The notes below the pieces were generated by a model. It did not search any database, was not told where the DNA came from, and saw nothing but the letters and a program-made list of their open reading frames with translations. Below are positions 47,449-55,614 of a stretch of 64,000 nt of DNA, one piece after another (within the stretch, counting starts at the first letter, position 1; the number at the start of each line of letters is the position of its first letter). Origin of the DNA: Paracoccus salsus (GTDB lineage Bacteria > Pseudomonadota > Alphaproteobacteria > Rhodobacterales > Rhodobacteraceae); assembly GCF_021556615.1 (NCBI RefSeq), contig NZ_JAKGGD010000003.1, positions 372,001 through 436,000 of the forward strand. Reading direction: 5' to 3'. Position numbers and translations under genes: made by a program.

Positions 47449-48419
47449 GCCGTCGCGCGGTGATCATCGGCACCGGCCATTACCTGCCCGACCAGGTGAT
47501 CGACAACAGCTGGTTCGAGGACAAGCTGGACACCACGGACGAATGGATCAGGTCCCGCACCGGCATCGAGCGGCGGCATTTCGCGGCCGAGGGGCAGAAC
47601 ACCAGCGACCTCGCGATCCGCGCGGCACGCGCCGCGCTGGACAAGGCCGGACTGCAACCCGACGATCTGGACGGGATCATTCTCGCCACCTCGACCCCCG
47701 ACTTCACCTTCCCCGCCGTCGCCACGATGGTGCAGGCCGGGCTGGGCATGACCCGCGGCTTTGCCTTCGACGTACAGGCGGTCTGCGCCGGCTTCGTCTT
47801 CGCCCTGGCCAATGCCGACGCGATGATCCGCGCCGGCCAGGCCAGCCGCTTGCTGGTGATCGGCGCCGAGACCTTCTCGCGCATCATGGACTGGACCGAT
47901 CGCGGCACCTGCGTGCTGTTCGGCGACGGCGCGGGCGCCGTGGTGGTCGAGGCGCAGCAGGGCAGCGGCGAATCGACGGATCGCGGCATCCTGTCCAGCG
48001 ACCTGAACAGCGACGGTCAGTATCGCGAACTTCTGCATGTCGATGGCGGCGTGTCCTCGACGGGCACGGCGGGGCATCTGCGGATGCAGGGCAACCTGGT
48101 CTTCCGCCACGCGGTCGAGAAACTGGCCAGAACGGCCCACACCGCGCTGGATCGGGCCGGGCTTCAGCCCGGCGACGTCGACTGGCTGGTCCCGCATCAG
48201 GCCAACATGCGGATCATCGCCGCGACCGCCCAGAAGATGCAGCTGCCGCTTGAGAAGGTGGTCCTGACCGTCGCGGATCACGGCAACACCTCGGCCGCCT
48301 CGATCCCGCTGGCGCTGTCGGTGGCGGATGGCGAGGGTCGGTTCAAGCCCGGCGACGTGATCGTCACCGAGGCGATCGGTGGCGGCCTCAGCTGGGGCTC
48401 TGTCGTCCTGCGCTGGTAG
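47445..48419 (+). CDS. fabH: 3-oxoacyl-ACP synthase III
   Basis: A 324-aa thiolase-fold enzyme that begins fatty acid chains by condensing acetyl-CoA and malonyl-ACP. The catalytic triad is visible: Cys114 in QAVCAGFVFAL, His in VPHQANMRII and Asn in DHGNTSAASIPLAL. The start is GTG, overlapping the plsX stop by 4 bp, typical of coupled genes. Confidence 0.97.
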   Translation: MSRRAVIIGTGHYLPDQVIDNSWFEDKLDTTDEWIRSRTGIERRHFAAEGQNTSDLAIRAARAALDKAGLQPDDLDGIILATSTPDFTFPAVATMVQAGLGMTRGFAFDVQAVCAGFVFALANADAMIRAGQASRLLVIGAETFSRIMDWTDRGTCVLFGDGAGAVVVEAQQGSGESTDRGILSSDLNSDGQYRELLHVDGGVSSTGTAGHLRMQGNLVFRHAVEKLARTAHTALDRAGLQPGDVDWLVPHQANMRIIAATAQKMQLPLEKVVLTVADHGNTSAASIPLALSVADGEGRFKPGDVIVTEAIGGGLSWGSVVLRW

Positions 48420-48463
48420 AAGCGCGCCGGTCCCTGCGGGCAACCGACACGGTCCGGACCCGT

Positions 48464-48739
48464 CTATTTCAGTTGCGAATCCTTGCTGGCGCGGCGGTTG
48501 ACGCCACCCAGGGGACGCCTTGCCCTGTCGCGGCCCGACTGGCAGGCGACGCACAGCTGCACGCCCGGGATCGCCGCGCGGCGCGCCTCGGGGATCGGTT
48601 CATCGCATTCGACGCAGGATTCCGCCGCCTCGACCGCCGCGACCCGTGCGGCGCGCTGCCGCGCGCGCGCCACGGCCTCGGCCGTGCTGATCTCGATCTG
48701 TTCGTTCACCGCGTCGTCGCGGGCCCATCCACCGGCCAT
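48464..48739 (-). CDS. Small DksA/TraR-like C4 zinc finger protein
   Basis: A 91-aa protein with an N-terminal helix (GGWARDDAVNEQIEIST) and a C4 zinc finger: Cys42, Cys45, Cys63 and Cys66 (CVECDEPIPEARRAAIPG then QLCVAC). This is the TraR/YbiI-type short DksA relative; it may bind RNA polymerase and modulate ppGpp-type responses. AAGGAG precedes the ATG at 48739. It faces fabH (44 bp apart) and diverges from the TRAP genes. Confidence 0.88.
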   Translation of the reverse strand: MAGGWARDDAVNEQIEISTAEAVARARQRAARVAAVEAAESCVECDEPIPEARRAAIPGVQLCVACQSGRDRARRPLGGVNRRASKDSQLK

Positions 48740-48790
48740 CGCTGATCTCCTTTCGACAGCCACAAGATAGGTGCCTCTGCGTCATGTTTC

Positions 48791-48846
48791 AAAGTCAGAA
48801 TGTCCTCCGACTTTCGGTTGACACCTTCTGCGCCATTGGAAAGACT
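48791..48846 (+). promoter_or_regulatory. Candidate promoter and operator dyad before the TRAP transporter
   Basis: TTGACA (48818-48823), 17-bp spacer and AAGACT (48841-48846), about 57 bp before dctQ. Directly upstream is the dyad AAAGTC-N12-GACTTT (48791-48814), which could be a regulator site controlling the TRAP operon or the divergent zinc finger gene. Confidence 0.4.
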
Positions 48847-48902
48847 GCCCGGCGAGTGCGGGCGCAGCACAAATCCTGCAAGACCTTGGGAGGGTCCATA
48901 AT

Positions 48903-49424
48903 TTGCCGATCATTCGCGTGATCGACGGCATCAACGAGGTCGTCGGCCGGGTCGTGTCGATCGTTGCGATCGTCTTTGCCGGTATCATCATCTACGACGT
49001 GTTCATGCGCTACTTCATCGGCGAGCCGACACGGTGGGCCTTTGACGTGACCAAGCAGCTTTACGGCTTCTACTTCGTCATGCTGGGCGGCTACGCGCTG
49101 CGCCATCAGGCGCATGTGCGGGTCGATCTGGTGACGGCGCATCTTGGCCGCCAGGCCCGCCGCTGGGTCGAGGCCGCGGGCTATGTCATCTTCTTCTTTC
49201 CCTTCGCCTGGGTCTTTGCGCGCCACAGCTGGAATTTCGCCATGACATCCTGGGGTCAGGGCGAGGTGACCTATGGCGCGGTCCAGCTTCCGGTCTATCC
49301 GCTCAAGATCGCGATGTTCGTGGCCGCCGCCCTGCTGCTGATCCAGGGGATAAGCGAATTCCTGAAACTGGTCCTGAACAAGACCGACCATCTCGAACCC
49401 ATGGAGCCGCTGGATGTCCGGTGA
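48903..49424 (+). CDS. dctQ: TRAP transporter small permease (DctQ)
   Basis: A 173-aa membrane protein with four helices: about residues 15-32 (GRVVSIVAIVFAGIIIYDVF), 50-65, 90-110 and 130-155. The FMRYFIGEPTRWAFDVTKQLY segment is typical of DctQ. The start is a TTG with GGGAGGG upstream. It overlaps dctM by 11 bp. Confidence 0.9.
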   Translation: MPIIRVIDGINEVVGRVVSIVAIVFAGIIIYDVFMRYFIGEPTRWAFDVTKQLYGFYFVMLGGYALRHQAHVRVDLVTAHLGRQARRWVEAAGYVIFFFPFAWVFARHSWNFAMTSWGQGEVTYGAVQLPVYPLKIAMFVAAALLLIQGISEFLKLVLNKTDHLEPMEPLDVR

Positions 49425-50739
49425 ATCGATTGCCCTGATCATGTCGGGCCTGCTGCTGCTGGGCCTGTTCATGGGGCATCCGCTGGCCTTCGTGCTGGGC
49501 GGCACGGCCGTTCTGGGTGCGCTGATCGCCGGCAAGGGGATGGTGCTGGGCATCGTCATCAGCCGCATCTTCGGTGACGTGCTGGACAATTACGTGCTGA
49601 TCGCGATCCCGCTTTTCGTGCTGATGGCGCGGTTCCTGTCCGACAGCGGCGTGACCGACCGGATGTTCGAGGCGCTGCGCCACCTGATGGCGCGGGTGAC
49701 TGGCGGGCTTGGGCTTGCGGTCGTGTTCATCTCGATCCTGCTGGCGGCGACGACCGGCATCATCGGCGCGTCGATCACCGTGATGGGGATGATGGCGCTG
49801 AAACCGATGCTGCAATACGGCTATGACAAGCGGCTGGCATCCGGGCTGATCGCGGCCTCTGGCTGCCTGGGCATCCTGATCCCGCCCTCGATCATGCTGA
49901 TCCTGATGGCCTCCTATGCGCCCGGCCTGTCGGTCGGCCAGCTGTTCGCGGGCGCGATGATCCCGGGCATGGTGCTGGGGCTGATGTATGCGCTTTATGT
50001 CGCCTTCATTGCCTGGCTGAGGCCCGAATGGGCACCCCCCGTCGCCGACGAGGAACAGATCAGCCGCGCTGCGATGTGGCGGATGCTGATCGTCGAGGCC
50101 GTGCCGCCGCTGGTTCTGATCCTGGGCATCCTGGGCTCTTTGCTGGCCGGCGTCGCCACCGCGACCGAGGCCAGCGCGATCGGCGCGTTTCTGGCGCTGC
50201 TGATCGTCATCATGCGCGGGCGGTTCCAGTGGAAGACCTTCTATTCGGCGCTGCTGGAAACCGGGCGGACCAGCGCGATGATCCTGTTCATCGTCGTGGG
50301 CGCGACGGCTTTCACCGGCGTCTTCAATATCACCGGTGGCCTGCGCGCCAGCCAGGATCTGATCCGTGGACTGGCCGACGATCCCTATACGCTGGTCGCG
50401 GTGATGCTGCTGGTGGTGTTCATCCTGGGCATGTTCCTGGACTGGACCGGGATCGTTCTGCTGTCCTTCCCGATCTTCCTGCCACTGGTCGGCGAGATGG
50501 GGATCAATCCGCTGTGGTTCGTCGTGCTGATGGCGGTGGTGCTGCAGACCAGCTTCCTGTCGCCGCCCTTCGGATACGCGCTGTTCTACATGCGCGCCAT
50601 CGCCCCGCCCGAGGTCTCGACCACCGACATCATTCGCGGCGTCCTGCCCTTCATCGGGCTGGTGCTCGTGATGTGCGCGCTGATCATCGCCTTTCCGGCG
50701 CTGGTCACATGGCTGCCCGCCACGCTGTATGGCGGCTGA
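49414..50739 (+). CDS. dctM: TRAP transporter large permease (DctM)
   Basis: A 441-aa membrane protein with 12 or more helices, the sodium-coupled translocation subunit. Conserved stretches include FMGHPLAFVLGGTAVLGALI, ATTGIIGASITVMGMMAL, SGCLGILIPPSIMLILMAS and GMFLDWTGIVLLSFPIFLP. The sequence is close to the mannitol/chloroaromatic-type DctM group by pattern, but the substrate is not settled. Confidence 0.94.
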   Translation: MSGESIALIMSGLLLLGLFMGHPLAFVLGGTAVLGALIAGKGMVLGIVISRIFGDVLDNYVLIAIPLFVLMARFLSDSGVTDRMFEALRHLMARVTGGLGLAVVFISILLAATTGIIGASITVMGMMALKPMLQYGYDKRLASGLIAASGCLGILIPPSIMLILMASYAPGLSVGQLFAGAMIPGMVLGLMYALYVAFIAWLRPEWAPPVADEEQISRAAMWRMLIVEAVPPLVLILGILGSLLAGVATATEASAIGAFLALLIVIMRGRFQWKTFYSALLETGRTSAMILFIVVGATAFTGVFNITGGLRASQDLIRGLADDPYTLVAVMLLVVFILGMFLDWTGIVLLSFPIFLPLVGEMGINPLWFVVLMAVVLQTSFLSPPFGYALFYMRAIAPPEVSTTDIIRGVLPFIGLVLVMCALIIAFPALVTWLPATLYGG

Positions 50740-50781
50740 TCCCTTCGCGCATCTATTTCCGAACCAACGAGGAGTGAACCC

Positions 50782-51867
50782 ATGAAACACCTGATGACGA
50801 CCGCCGTTCTGGCGCTGGCCACCGCCGCGCCCGCCATGGCCGAGAACTGGACCATGACCACCACCTGGCCATCGAGCCTGGAACTGATCGAGATCGACAA
50901 GCACTGGGTCGATCTGGCCAACAGCCTGATCGATGACGACAAGCTGACCATCGAATTCTACGACGGTGGCAGCCTGGTCCCGGCGGGCGAGGTCTTCGGC
51001 GCGGTCGAATCGGGCACGATCCAGGCCGGTGCCGACTGGCCCGGCTACTGGGCGGGCCGCGACAGCGCGTTCTCTCCGCTGGCGACCACCGCCAGCCTGT
51101 TCAACGCCGTGGACTATGTGAACTGGATCCAGGAATGGGGCGGCGCCGAGCTTTACAACGAGGTCTACGGCAAGTTCGGCATGGTCTATCTGCCCTATGG
51201 CGTGACCAACAACGAATCGGGCTTCCGCACGGTGAACACGCCGATCCGCACCGTGGCCGACCTTCAGGGCCTGCGCCTGCGCCTGTCCGGTCTGGAACAG
51301 GGCAAGCTGCTCGAGAAACTGGGGGGCAACCAGGTCAGCATGGCCGGTGGCGAGATCTACCAGTCGCTGGAGCGTGGCGTGATCGACGGGGCCGAATTCT
51401 CGACCCCCAATGTCGATTTCTCGGGCGGTTTCCAGCAGGTCACGAAATACTGGTCCACTCCCGGCTGGCACCAGTCGTCGTCGATGTTCGGGGTGATGAT
51501 CAACAAGGCGGCCTGGGACGCGCTGGATGAGGAAACCCAGTCGCGGCTTCAGACCGCCGCCGACGCCACCATGCTGTGGTCGCTGGCCTTCACCGAAAAG
51601 CGCGCCACCGAGGCCTATGGCCAGTTCGTGGAGGCCGGCACCGAGATAAACCGGCTGGACGACGCGGCGCTGGAACAGATCCAGACTCTGGCCAACGAGA
51701 CGATCGAGGAAGTCGCCTGCGAAAACCCGCTTTCGGCCAAGGTCTATGCCAGCCAGGTCCGATACCTTCAGGACTACGCGACCTGGCGCGACGCCTCGGC
51801 CCCGTTCAACCTGGGCCGGACGCCGAATGGCCCGGACCTGGCCAAGATCGAGGCCTGTGCGCAGTAA
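50782..51867 (+). CDS. dctP: TRAP transporter periplasmic binding protein (DctP)
   Basis: A 361-aa secreted binding protein (signal peptide cut after about residue 20, PAMA-EN). The conserved GLRLRLSGLEQGKLLEKLGG contains the Arg that binds the substrate carboxylate in this family, and SMAGGEIYQSLERGVIDGAEFS is also typical. The ligand is most likely an organic acid; the relatives annotated as mannitol/chloroaromatic compound type suggest an aromatic or 2-oxo acid, which is only a guess. It follows dctM by 42 bp. Confidence 0.93.
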   Translation: MKHLMTTAVLALATAAPAMAENWTMTTTWPSSLELIEIDKHWVDLANSLIDDDKLTIEFYDGGSLVPAGEVFGAVESGTIQAGADWPGYWAGRDSAFSPLATTASLFNAVDYVNWIQEWGGAELYNEVYGKFGMVYLPYGVTNNESGFRTVNTPIRTVADLQGLRLRLSGLEQGKLLEKLGGNQVSMAGGEIYQSLERGVIDGAEFSTPNVDFSGGFQQVTKYWSTPGWHQSSSMFGVMINKAAWDALDEETQSRLQTAADATMLWSLAFTEKRATEAYGQFVEAGTEINRLDDAALEQIQTLANETIEEVACENPLSAKVYASQVRYLQDYATWRDASAPFNLGRTPNGPDLAKIEACAQ

Positions 51868-51893
51868 ATCGCGCATCTCTCAATGCAAGTATC

Positions 51894-51917
51894 GGGCGGG
51901 GAACGATTTCCCCGCCC
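51894..51917 (+). terminator. Likely terminator hairpin after dctP
   Basis: A perfect 10-bp stem GGGCGGGGAA, loop CGAT, TTCCCCGCCC, 26 bp after the dctP stop. No long T run follows, so termination may be Rho-assisted. Confidence 0.65.
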
Positions 51918-51923
51918 TCGTCG

Positions 51924-51952
51924 TTGACAGATCAGGGATTCGGGCACATCCT
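51924..51952 (+). promoter_or_regulatory. Candidate ihfA promoter
   Basis: TTGACA (51924-51929), 17-bp spacer and CATCCT (51947-51952), directly after the dctP hairpin and about 20 bp before the ihfA start. Suggests ihfA is expressed independently of the TRAP genes. Confidence 0.45.
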
Positions 51953-51972
51953 GCTTCCATCTGAAGGGAAAG

Positions 51973-52278
51973 ATGATGGGCGAGAAAACGCTGACTCGAA
52001 TGGACCTGGCCGAGGCTGTTTTCCGTGATGTCGGCCTGTCCCGACATGAATCCGCGCAGCTTGTCGAAAGCGTGCTCGAGCATGTTTCCGATGCGCTGGT
52101 GCGCGGCGAGCAGGTGAAGATATCGTCGTTCGGGACGTTCAGCGTGCGCGACAAGAACGAACGGATCGGTCGCAATCCCAAGACGGGAGAAGAGGTTCCG
52201 ATCACCCCGCGCCGGGTGCTTTCGTTCCGACCGTCGCATCTGATGAAAGATCGCGTCGCCGCCGGCAACAAGCGATAG
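51973..52278 (+). CDS. ihfA: Integration host factor alpha subunit
   Basis: A 101-aa HU/IHF family DNA-bending protein. [20 protein letters not shown] at the N-terminus, [20 protein letters not shown] and the DNA-intercalating arm [16 protein letters not shown] identify the alpha subunit. Two adjacent ATG codons (51973, 51976) may serve as starts. It is followed by a MerR gene after 15 bp, a conserved pairing in this order. Confidence 0.96.
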   Translation: MMGEKTLTRMDLAEAVFRDVGLSRHESAQLVESVLEHVSDALVRGEQVKISSFGTFSVRDKNERIGRNPKTGEEVPITPRRVLSFRPSHLMKDRVAAGNKR

Positions 52279-52293
52279 GACGCGTTTCACAGC

Positions 52294-53001
52294 ATGAAGA
52301 AGGGCGCAGACGCATTCCGTTCGATCGGCGAAGTGGCCAAGCTGATCGGCGTCGCACCGCATGTGCTGCGTTACTGGGAAACCCAGTTCTCGCAACTCAA
52401 GCCGATGAAGCGGCCTGACGGACGGCGCTATTACCGCCCCGACGACGTGCGGCTGGTGGCCGGGCTGTGCACGGTGCTGCGCGACGAGGGGATGACCATC
52501 CGCGGTGCCCGGAAGATGCTGGCCCGCGACCGCGGAGAGGACATCCGCGCACGCGGCGCGGCGCGGCTTGGCGACCTGATGACGGCCGATAGCGGCCCGT
52601 TCGAGCCCGCCACGCCCGATTACCCCATGTCAGACACCCGCGTGCCAGACGCCGTGCCCGCGGCCTCGCGGCCGGCCACGCCCGCCGCGGCGCGCGGCCT
52701 GACCAACGGCCCGGCGCCCCTGCTCGCCGACGCGGCGGACGATCCCATACCCGCAGAGGAGACGCAGGACATGGCCGCCCACGGTCCCAGATCGCGCCAC
52801 CGCCGTCGCCGCGCCCATGAGGGCGACGACGCGCTGCCGCTGTTTCCCGAACTCGATGCCGCAGGGGGCGATGCGGCATGGCTGGCCCGCCTGGCCGGGC
52901 TGGCGGCGCGGCTGCGCGACCTGCCGCCGGGAACCAGGCTCTCCGCCGCGCCGCGTGCCCGCCTTGCGGCGCTGCGCGGCGCCATCATCGACCTCTACTA
53001 G
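52294..53001 (+). CDS. MerR-family transcriptional regulator
   Basis: A 235-aa protein with a MerR-type helix-turn-helix in its first 75 residues (RSIGEVAKLIGVAPHVLRYW and RYYRPDDVRLVAGLCTVLRD), followed by a long low-complexity region rich in Ala, Pro, Arg and Asp. No effector-binding Cys cluster is seen. This pairing of ihfA with a MerR-like gene is common in alphaproteobacteria; its target genes are not known. Length and the disordered tail differ from metal-type MerR proteins. Confidence 0.87.
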   Translation: MKKGADAFRSIGEVAKLIGVAPHVLRYWETQFSQLKPMKRPDGRRYYRPDDVRLVAGLCTVLRDEGMTIRGARKMLARDRGEDIRARGAARLGDLMTADSGPFEPATPDYPMSDTRVPDAVPAASRPATPAAARGLTNGPAPLLADAADDPIPAEETQDMAAHGPRSRHRRRRAHEGDDALPLFPELDAAGGDAAWLARLAGLAARLRDLPPGTRLSAAPRARLAALRGAIIDLY

Positions 53002-53040
53002 CGCCGCCCGGATTTGACGCAGATTTCCGCATCGCGGCCC

Positions 53041-53070
53041 TTGTGCAGCCTGCCTGCTTCGCTCTATATG
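53041..53070 (+). promoter_or_regulatory. Candidate promoter of tRNA-Pro
   Basis: TTGTGC (53041-53046), 17-18-bp spacer and TATATG (53065-53070), about 10 bp upstream of the tRNA 5' end. The spacing to the tRNA start fits a dedicated promoter. Confidence 0.4.
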
Positions 53071-53078
53071 GCCGGCGT

Positions 53079-53156
53079 CGGGCCGTGGCGCAGCCTGGTT
53101 AGCGCGTCCGTCTGGGGGGCGGAAGGCCGCGAGTTCGAATCTCGCCGGCCCGACCA
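53079..53156 (+). tRNA. tRNA-Pro, anticodon GGG
   Basis: A complete cloverleaf of 78 nt: 7-bp acceptor stem CGGGCCG/CGGCCCG, D arm GCGCAGCCTGGTTAGCGC, anticodon stem TCCGT/GCGGA (one G-T pair) with the 7-nt loop CTGGGGG giving anticodon GGG, TTCGAAT in the T loop, discriminator A and an encoded CCA end. It reads CCC and CCU codons. Placed between the MerR gene and a terminator. Confidence 0.96.
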
Positions 53157-53162
53157 TACCGA

Positions 53163-53194
53163 AAACGCCCATCCCCGTGCGGGGGTGGGCGTTT
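53163..53194 (+). terminator. Terminator after tRNA-Pro
   Basis: A 14-bp stem (AAACGCCCATCCCC with GGGGGTGGGCGTTT, one T-G pair) and a 4-nt loop, six bases after the tRNA 3' end; the stem itself ends in TTT. Confidence 0.85.
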
Positions 53195-53222
53195 CCATAT
53201 CCCTGATGGGGAAAGGCAAGGC

Positions 53223-54290
53223 ATGAACGGCGTCCTGCCTGACAGCGAAATCCGCGGACTGATCGAAACAGGGGTGATTTCCGCCGCTCCGCCGATCACG
53301 CCGGACCAGATCCAGCCTGCCAGCCTCGACCTGCGGCTTGGCGATACGGCCTTTCGGCTGCGCGCCAGCTTCCTGGCCGGGCGCGGGCGCCGCATCGCGG
53401 ACCGGCTGGCCGATCTGCAGATGCACCAGATGGATCTGTCGGGCGGCGCGGTGCTGGAACGCGGCTGCGTCTATCTGGTCCCGCTGATGGAACGGCTGAC
53501 GCTGCCCGCCGGGCTGACCGCCGTCGCCAACGCCAAATCCTCGACCGGACGGCTGGATCTTCTGACCCGGCTGGTCACCGATGACGGCACCGAATTCGAC
53601 CGCCTCCCCGAAGGCTATGACGGTCCGCTCTACGCCGAGATCTGCCCGCGCTCGTTCTCGGTCCTGGTCCGGCCCGGAATGCGCCTGAACCAGTTGCGAC
53701 TGCGCCGCGGACAGGCGGTGCTGTCCGACGCCGAGCTGCGCGAACTGAACGCCCGCGAACCGCTGGTGGGCGGCCCCGCGCTGATCGATCACGGGCTGGG
53801 ATTCTCGGTCGATCTGCGGCCCGATGCCGATGATCTGGTCGGCTATCGCGCCCGCCCGCACAGCGGCGTGATCGACCTTGACCGGATCGCGGCATATCCG
53901 GCCGCCGAGTTCTGGGACGAGTTGCGCACCTCCGAGGGCCGGCTGATCCTCGATCCCGGCGCGTTCTACATCCTTGTCAGCCGCGAAGCGGTCGCCATCC
54001 CTGCGGACTGCGCGGCCGAGATGGCCCCGTATCTGGCCATGGTGGGTGAGTTCCGCGTCCATTATGCGGGGTTCTTCGATCCCGGTTTCGGGATCGGCAC
54101 CGCCGGTGCGGGGGCGCGCGGCGTGCTTGAGGTTCGATGCCACGAGGCGCCCTTCGTGCTGGAACACGGTCAGGTGGTCGGACGCCTTGTCTATGAACGC
54201 ATGGCCGCACGGCCCGACCGGCTTTACGGCGCCGGCATCAGGTCAAACTATCAGGGCCAGGGGCTGAAACTGGCGAAGCAGTTCCGTTAG
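53223..54290 (+). CDS. dcd: 2'-deoxycytidine 5'-triphosphate deaminase, double-length type
   Basis: A 355-aa protein, nearly twice the usual Dcd length. The N-terminal half shows the Dcd/dUTPase fold: LPDSEIRGLIETG, IQPASLDLRLGDTAF, the trimer active-site motif NAKSSTGRLDLLTR, and YAEICPRSFSVLVRPGMRLNQLRL. The C-terminal half (from about residue 185) repeats the fold in diverged form (LIDHGLGFSVDLRP, FYILVSREAVAIPADCAAEM, HEAPFVLEHGQVVGRLVYERM). Long Dcd proteins are known from alphaproteobacteria. It supplies dUTP for dTMP synthesis. It lies 28 bp after the tRNA terminator. Confidence 0.9.
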   Translation: MNGVLPDSEIRGLIETGVISAAPPITPDQIQPASLDLRLGDTAFRLRASFLAGRGRRIADRLADLQMHQMDLSGGAVLERGCVYLVPLMERLTLPAGLTAVANAKSSTGRLDLLTRLVTDDGTEFDRLPEGYDGPLYAEICPRSFSVLVRPGMRLNQLRLRRGQAVLSDAELRELNAREPLVGGPALIDHGLGFSVDLRPDADDLVGYRARPHSGVIDLDRIAAYPAAEFWDELRTSEGRLILDPGAFYILVSREAVAIPADCAAEMAPYLAMVGEFRVHYAGFFDPGFGIGTAGAGARGVLEVRCHEAPFVLEHGQVVGRLVYERMAARPDRLYGAGIRSNYQGQGLKLAKQFR

Positions 54291-54348
54291 GATCGAGAGG
54301 GCACTGGCCCGGTTCGCGGCGCGCAACGCGCGCAAGCGGTGTACAGAC

Positions 54349-54380
54349 TGTGCACGCGCTGTGCACGCGCTGTGCACGCG
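54349..54380. repeat. Three tandem 11-bp units containing GTGCAC palindromes
   Basis: TGTGCACGCGC occurs three times in a row with the last base of the third copy changed, and a degenerate copy (TGTACAGAC) sits just before. Each unit contains the palindrome GTGCAC. The array lies in the 172-bp gap between the convergent dcd and methyltransferase genes, which is otherwise empty. Confidence 0.85.
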
Positions 54381-54462
54381 GAAATCCCCGGAAATACAGG
54401 CTTTCCGCACCATCTGCGCGCGGCCGCGCCTCGGGCAACGCACGCTGCTGTTGCGCGCAACA

Positions 54463-55569
54463 CTAAAGCGGGCCGGTCTGCCAAAGCCGCACCTTCAGCC
54501 CGCCATGCGCCACGATCGGACCCGGCGGTAGAAACGGCAGGCCCGTGGCTTTCGCCAGCCCGGCCTCGGACGTGACGATGCCGACGCGCCAGAGCGCAAA
54601 TCGCTCGCGCAGCACCGCGCCCATCGCCGCGTGCAATCCGAAAAGCGGCCCCTTGTTGCCGACCCGCGCCCCGTAAGGCGGGTTCACCATCACGATGCCC
54701 GGCGCGCAATCCGGGCGCAGCAGGTCGCTGATCTGGCCCAGCTGGAAATCCGTCGACCCGGCCACGCCGGCGCTGTCGGCATTGGCCCGGCTCATCCTGA
54801 TCGCGCCGGCGTCCCGATCGCTGCCGAAGAACTGCCGGGGCGCGGTGCGGCCCGACACCGATCCGCGCATCGCCTGCCAGACAGGAGGATCGAACGTTGC
54901 AAGTTTTTCAAAGGCAAAGCTTCTCGACCGGCCCGGCGCCAGCCCGGACGCCATCTCGGCCGCCTCGATCACGAATGTCCCCGATCCGCACATCGGGTCC
55001 AGCACCGGCTGACTGCCGTCGAACCCCATCTCGCGCAGGAACATTGCCGCCATGGTCTCGCGCATCGGAGCCTTGGCGACGGCCTGCTTGTGACCGCGCT
55101 TGTGCAGCGATTCGCCAGTCGTATCGAGGCTGATCGTGACCAGATCGTCCTCGATCCGGACCTTCACCACGACGGCCGCATCGGCCGCGACGGGGGCGCC
55201 CAGCTCCTCGACGATGGCGCGCTCGATCCGCTGGCTGGCGGCGCCGGCATGGTAGATCCGGCTGGCCCGGCAGGTCGTCTCGACCTTCACAGGCTGATCG
55301 GCCCGCAGCACGTCGCCCCATGGAAATTTCCGCGACCGCTTGTCCAGCTGCGCCAGATGCAGCGCCCGGAAACTGCCGACCCGCGCCAGCACCCGCGTCG
55401 CCCCGCGCAGCATCAGATTGGCCCGCCAGACATCCCGCCAGCCACCGCTTACCGTCACTCCGCCGGGCTGAGCGCGCGCGCTCCAGCCCAGCTCTCCCAC
55501 CTCGGCGGCCAAGGGTGCCTCAAGGCCGGGCGTCGCCACCAGGAAGATCTCGAAAGGGTCAGTGTTCAT
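54463..55569 (-). CDS. THUMP-domain RNA methyltransferase (RlmL N-terminal-like)
   Basis: A 368-aa protein. An N-terminal THUMP RNA-binding domain (about residues 1-155, with DLVTISLDTTGESLHKRGHK) precedes a class I methyltransferase domain with the SAM motif LDPMCGSGTFVIEAA and the N6-amino-methyltransferase motif NPPYG. The pattern is that of the guanine-N2 methyltransferase half of RlmL/YcbY and of related TrmN-type enzymes; rRNA or tRNA guanine is the likely target. It is shorter than E. coli RlmL, lacking the second methyltransferase domain. Confidence 0.9.
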   Translation of the reverse strand: MNTDPFEIFLVATPGLEAPLAAEVGELGWSARAQPGGVTVSGGWRDVWRANLMLRGATRVLARVGSFRALHLAQLDKRSRKFPWGDVLRADQPVKVETTCRASRIYHAGAASQRIERAIVEELGAPVAADAAVVVKVRIEDDLVTISLDTTGESLHKRGHKQAVAKAPMRETMAAMFLREMGFDGSQPVLDPMCGSGTFVIEAAEMASGLAPGRSRSFAFEKLATFDPPVWQAMRGSVSGRTAPRQFFGSDRDAGAIRMSRANADSAGVAGSTDFQLGQISDLLRPDCAPGIVMVNPPYGARVGNKGPLFGLHAAMGAVLRERFALWRVGIVTSEAGLAKATGLPFLPPGPIVAHGGLKVRLWQTGPL

Positions 55570-55614
55570 CGGCCAGCCCTATCCCGCCGCGCCCGGCTTG
55601 GCGAGGGGCCGCGC

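Noticed and set aside
49303..51876. 857-codon open frame on the minus strand
   Set aside because: Antisense shadow of dctM and dctP; rich in His, Asp, Gln and Arg as expected for such shadows.
53079..53156. tRNA-Pro as an attachment site of an integrated element
   Set aside because: No integrase, no repeated tRNA 3' end seen downstream, and the next genes are core-type (dcd).
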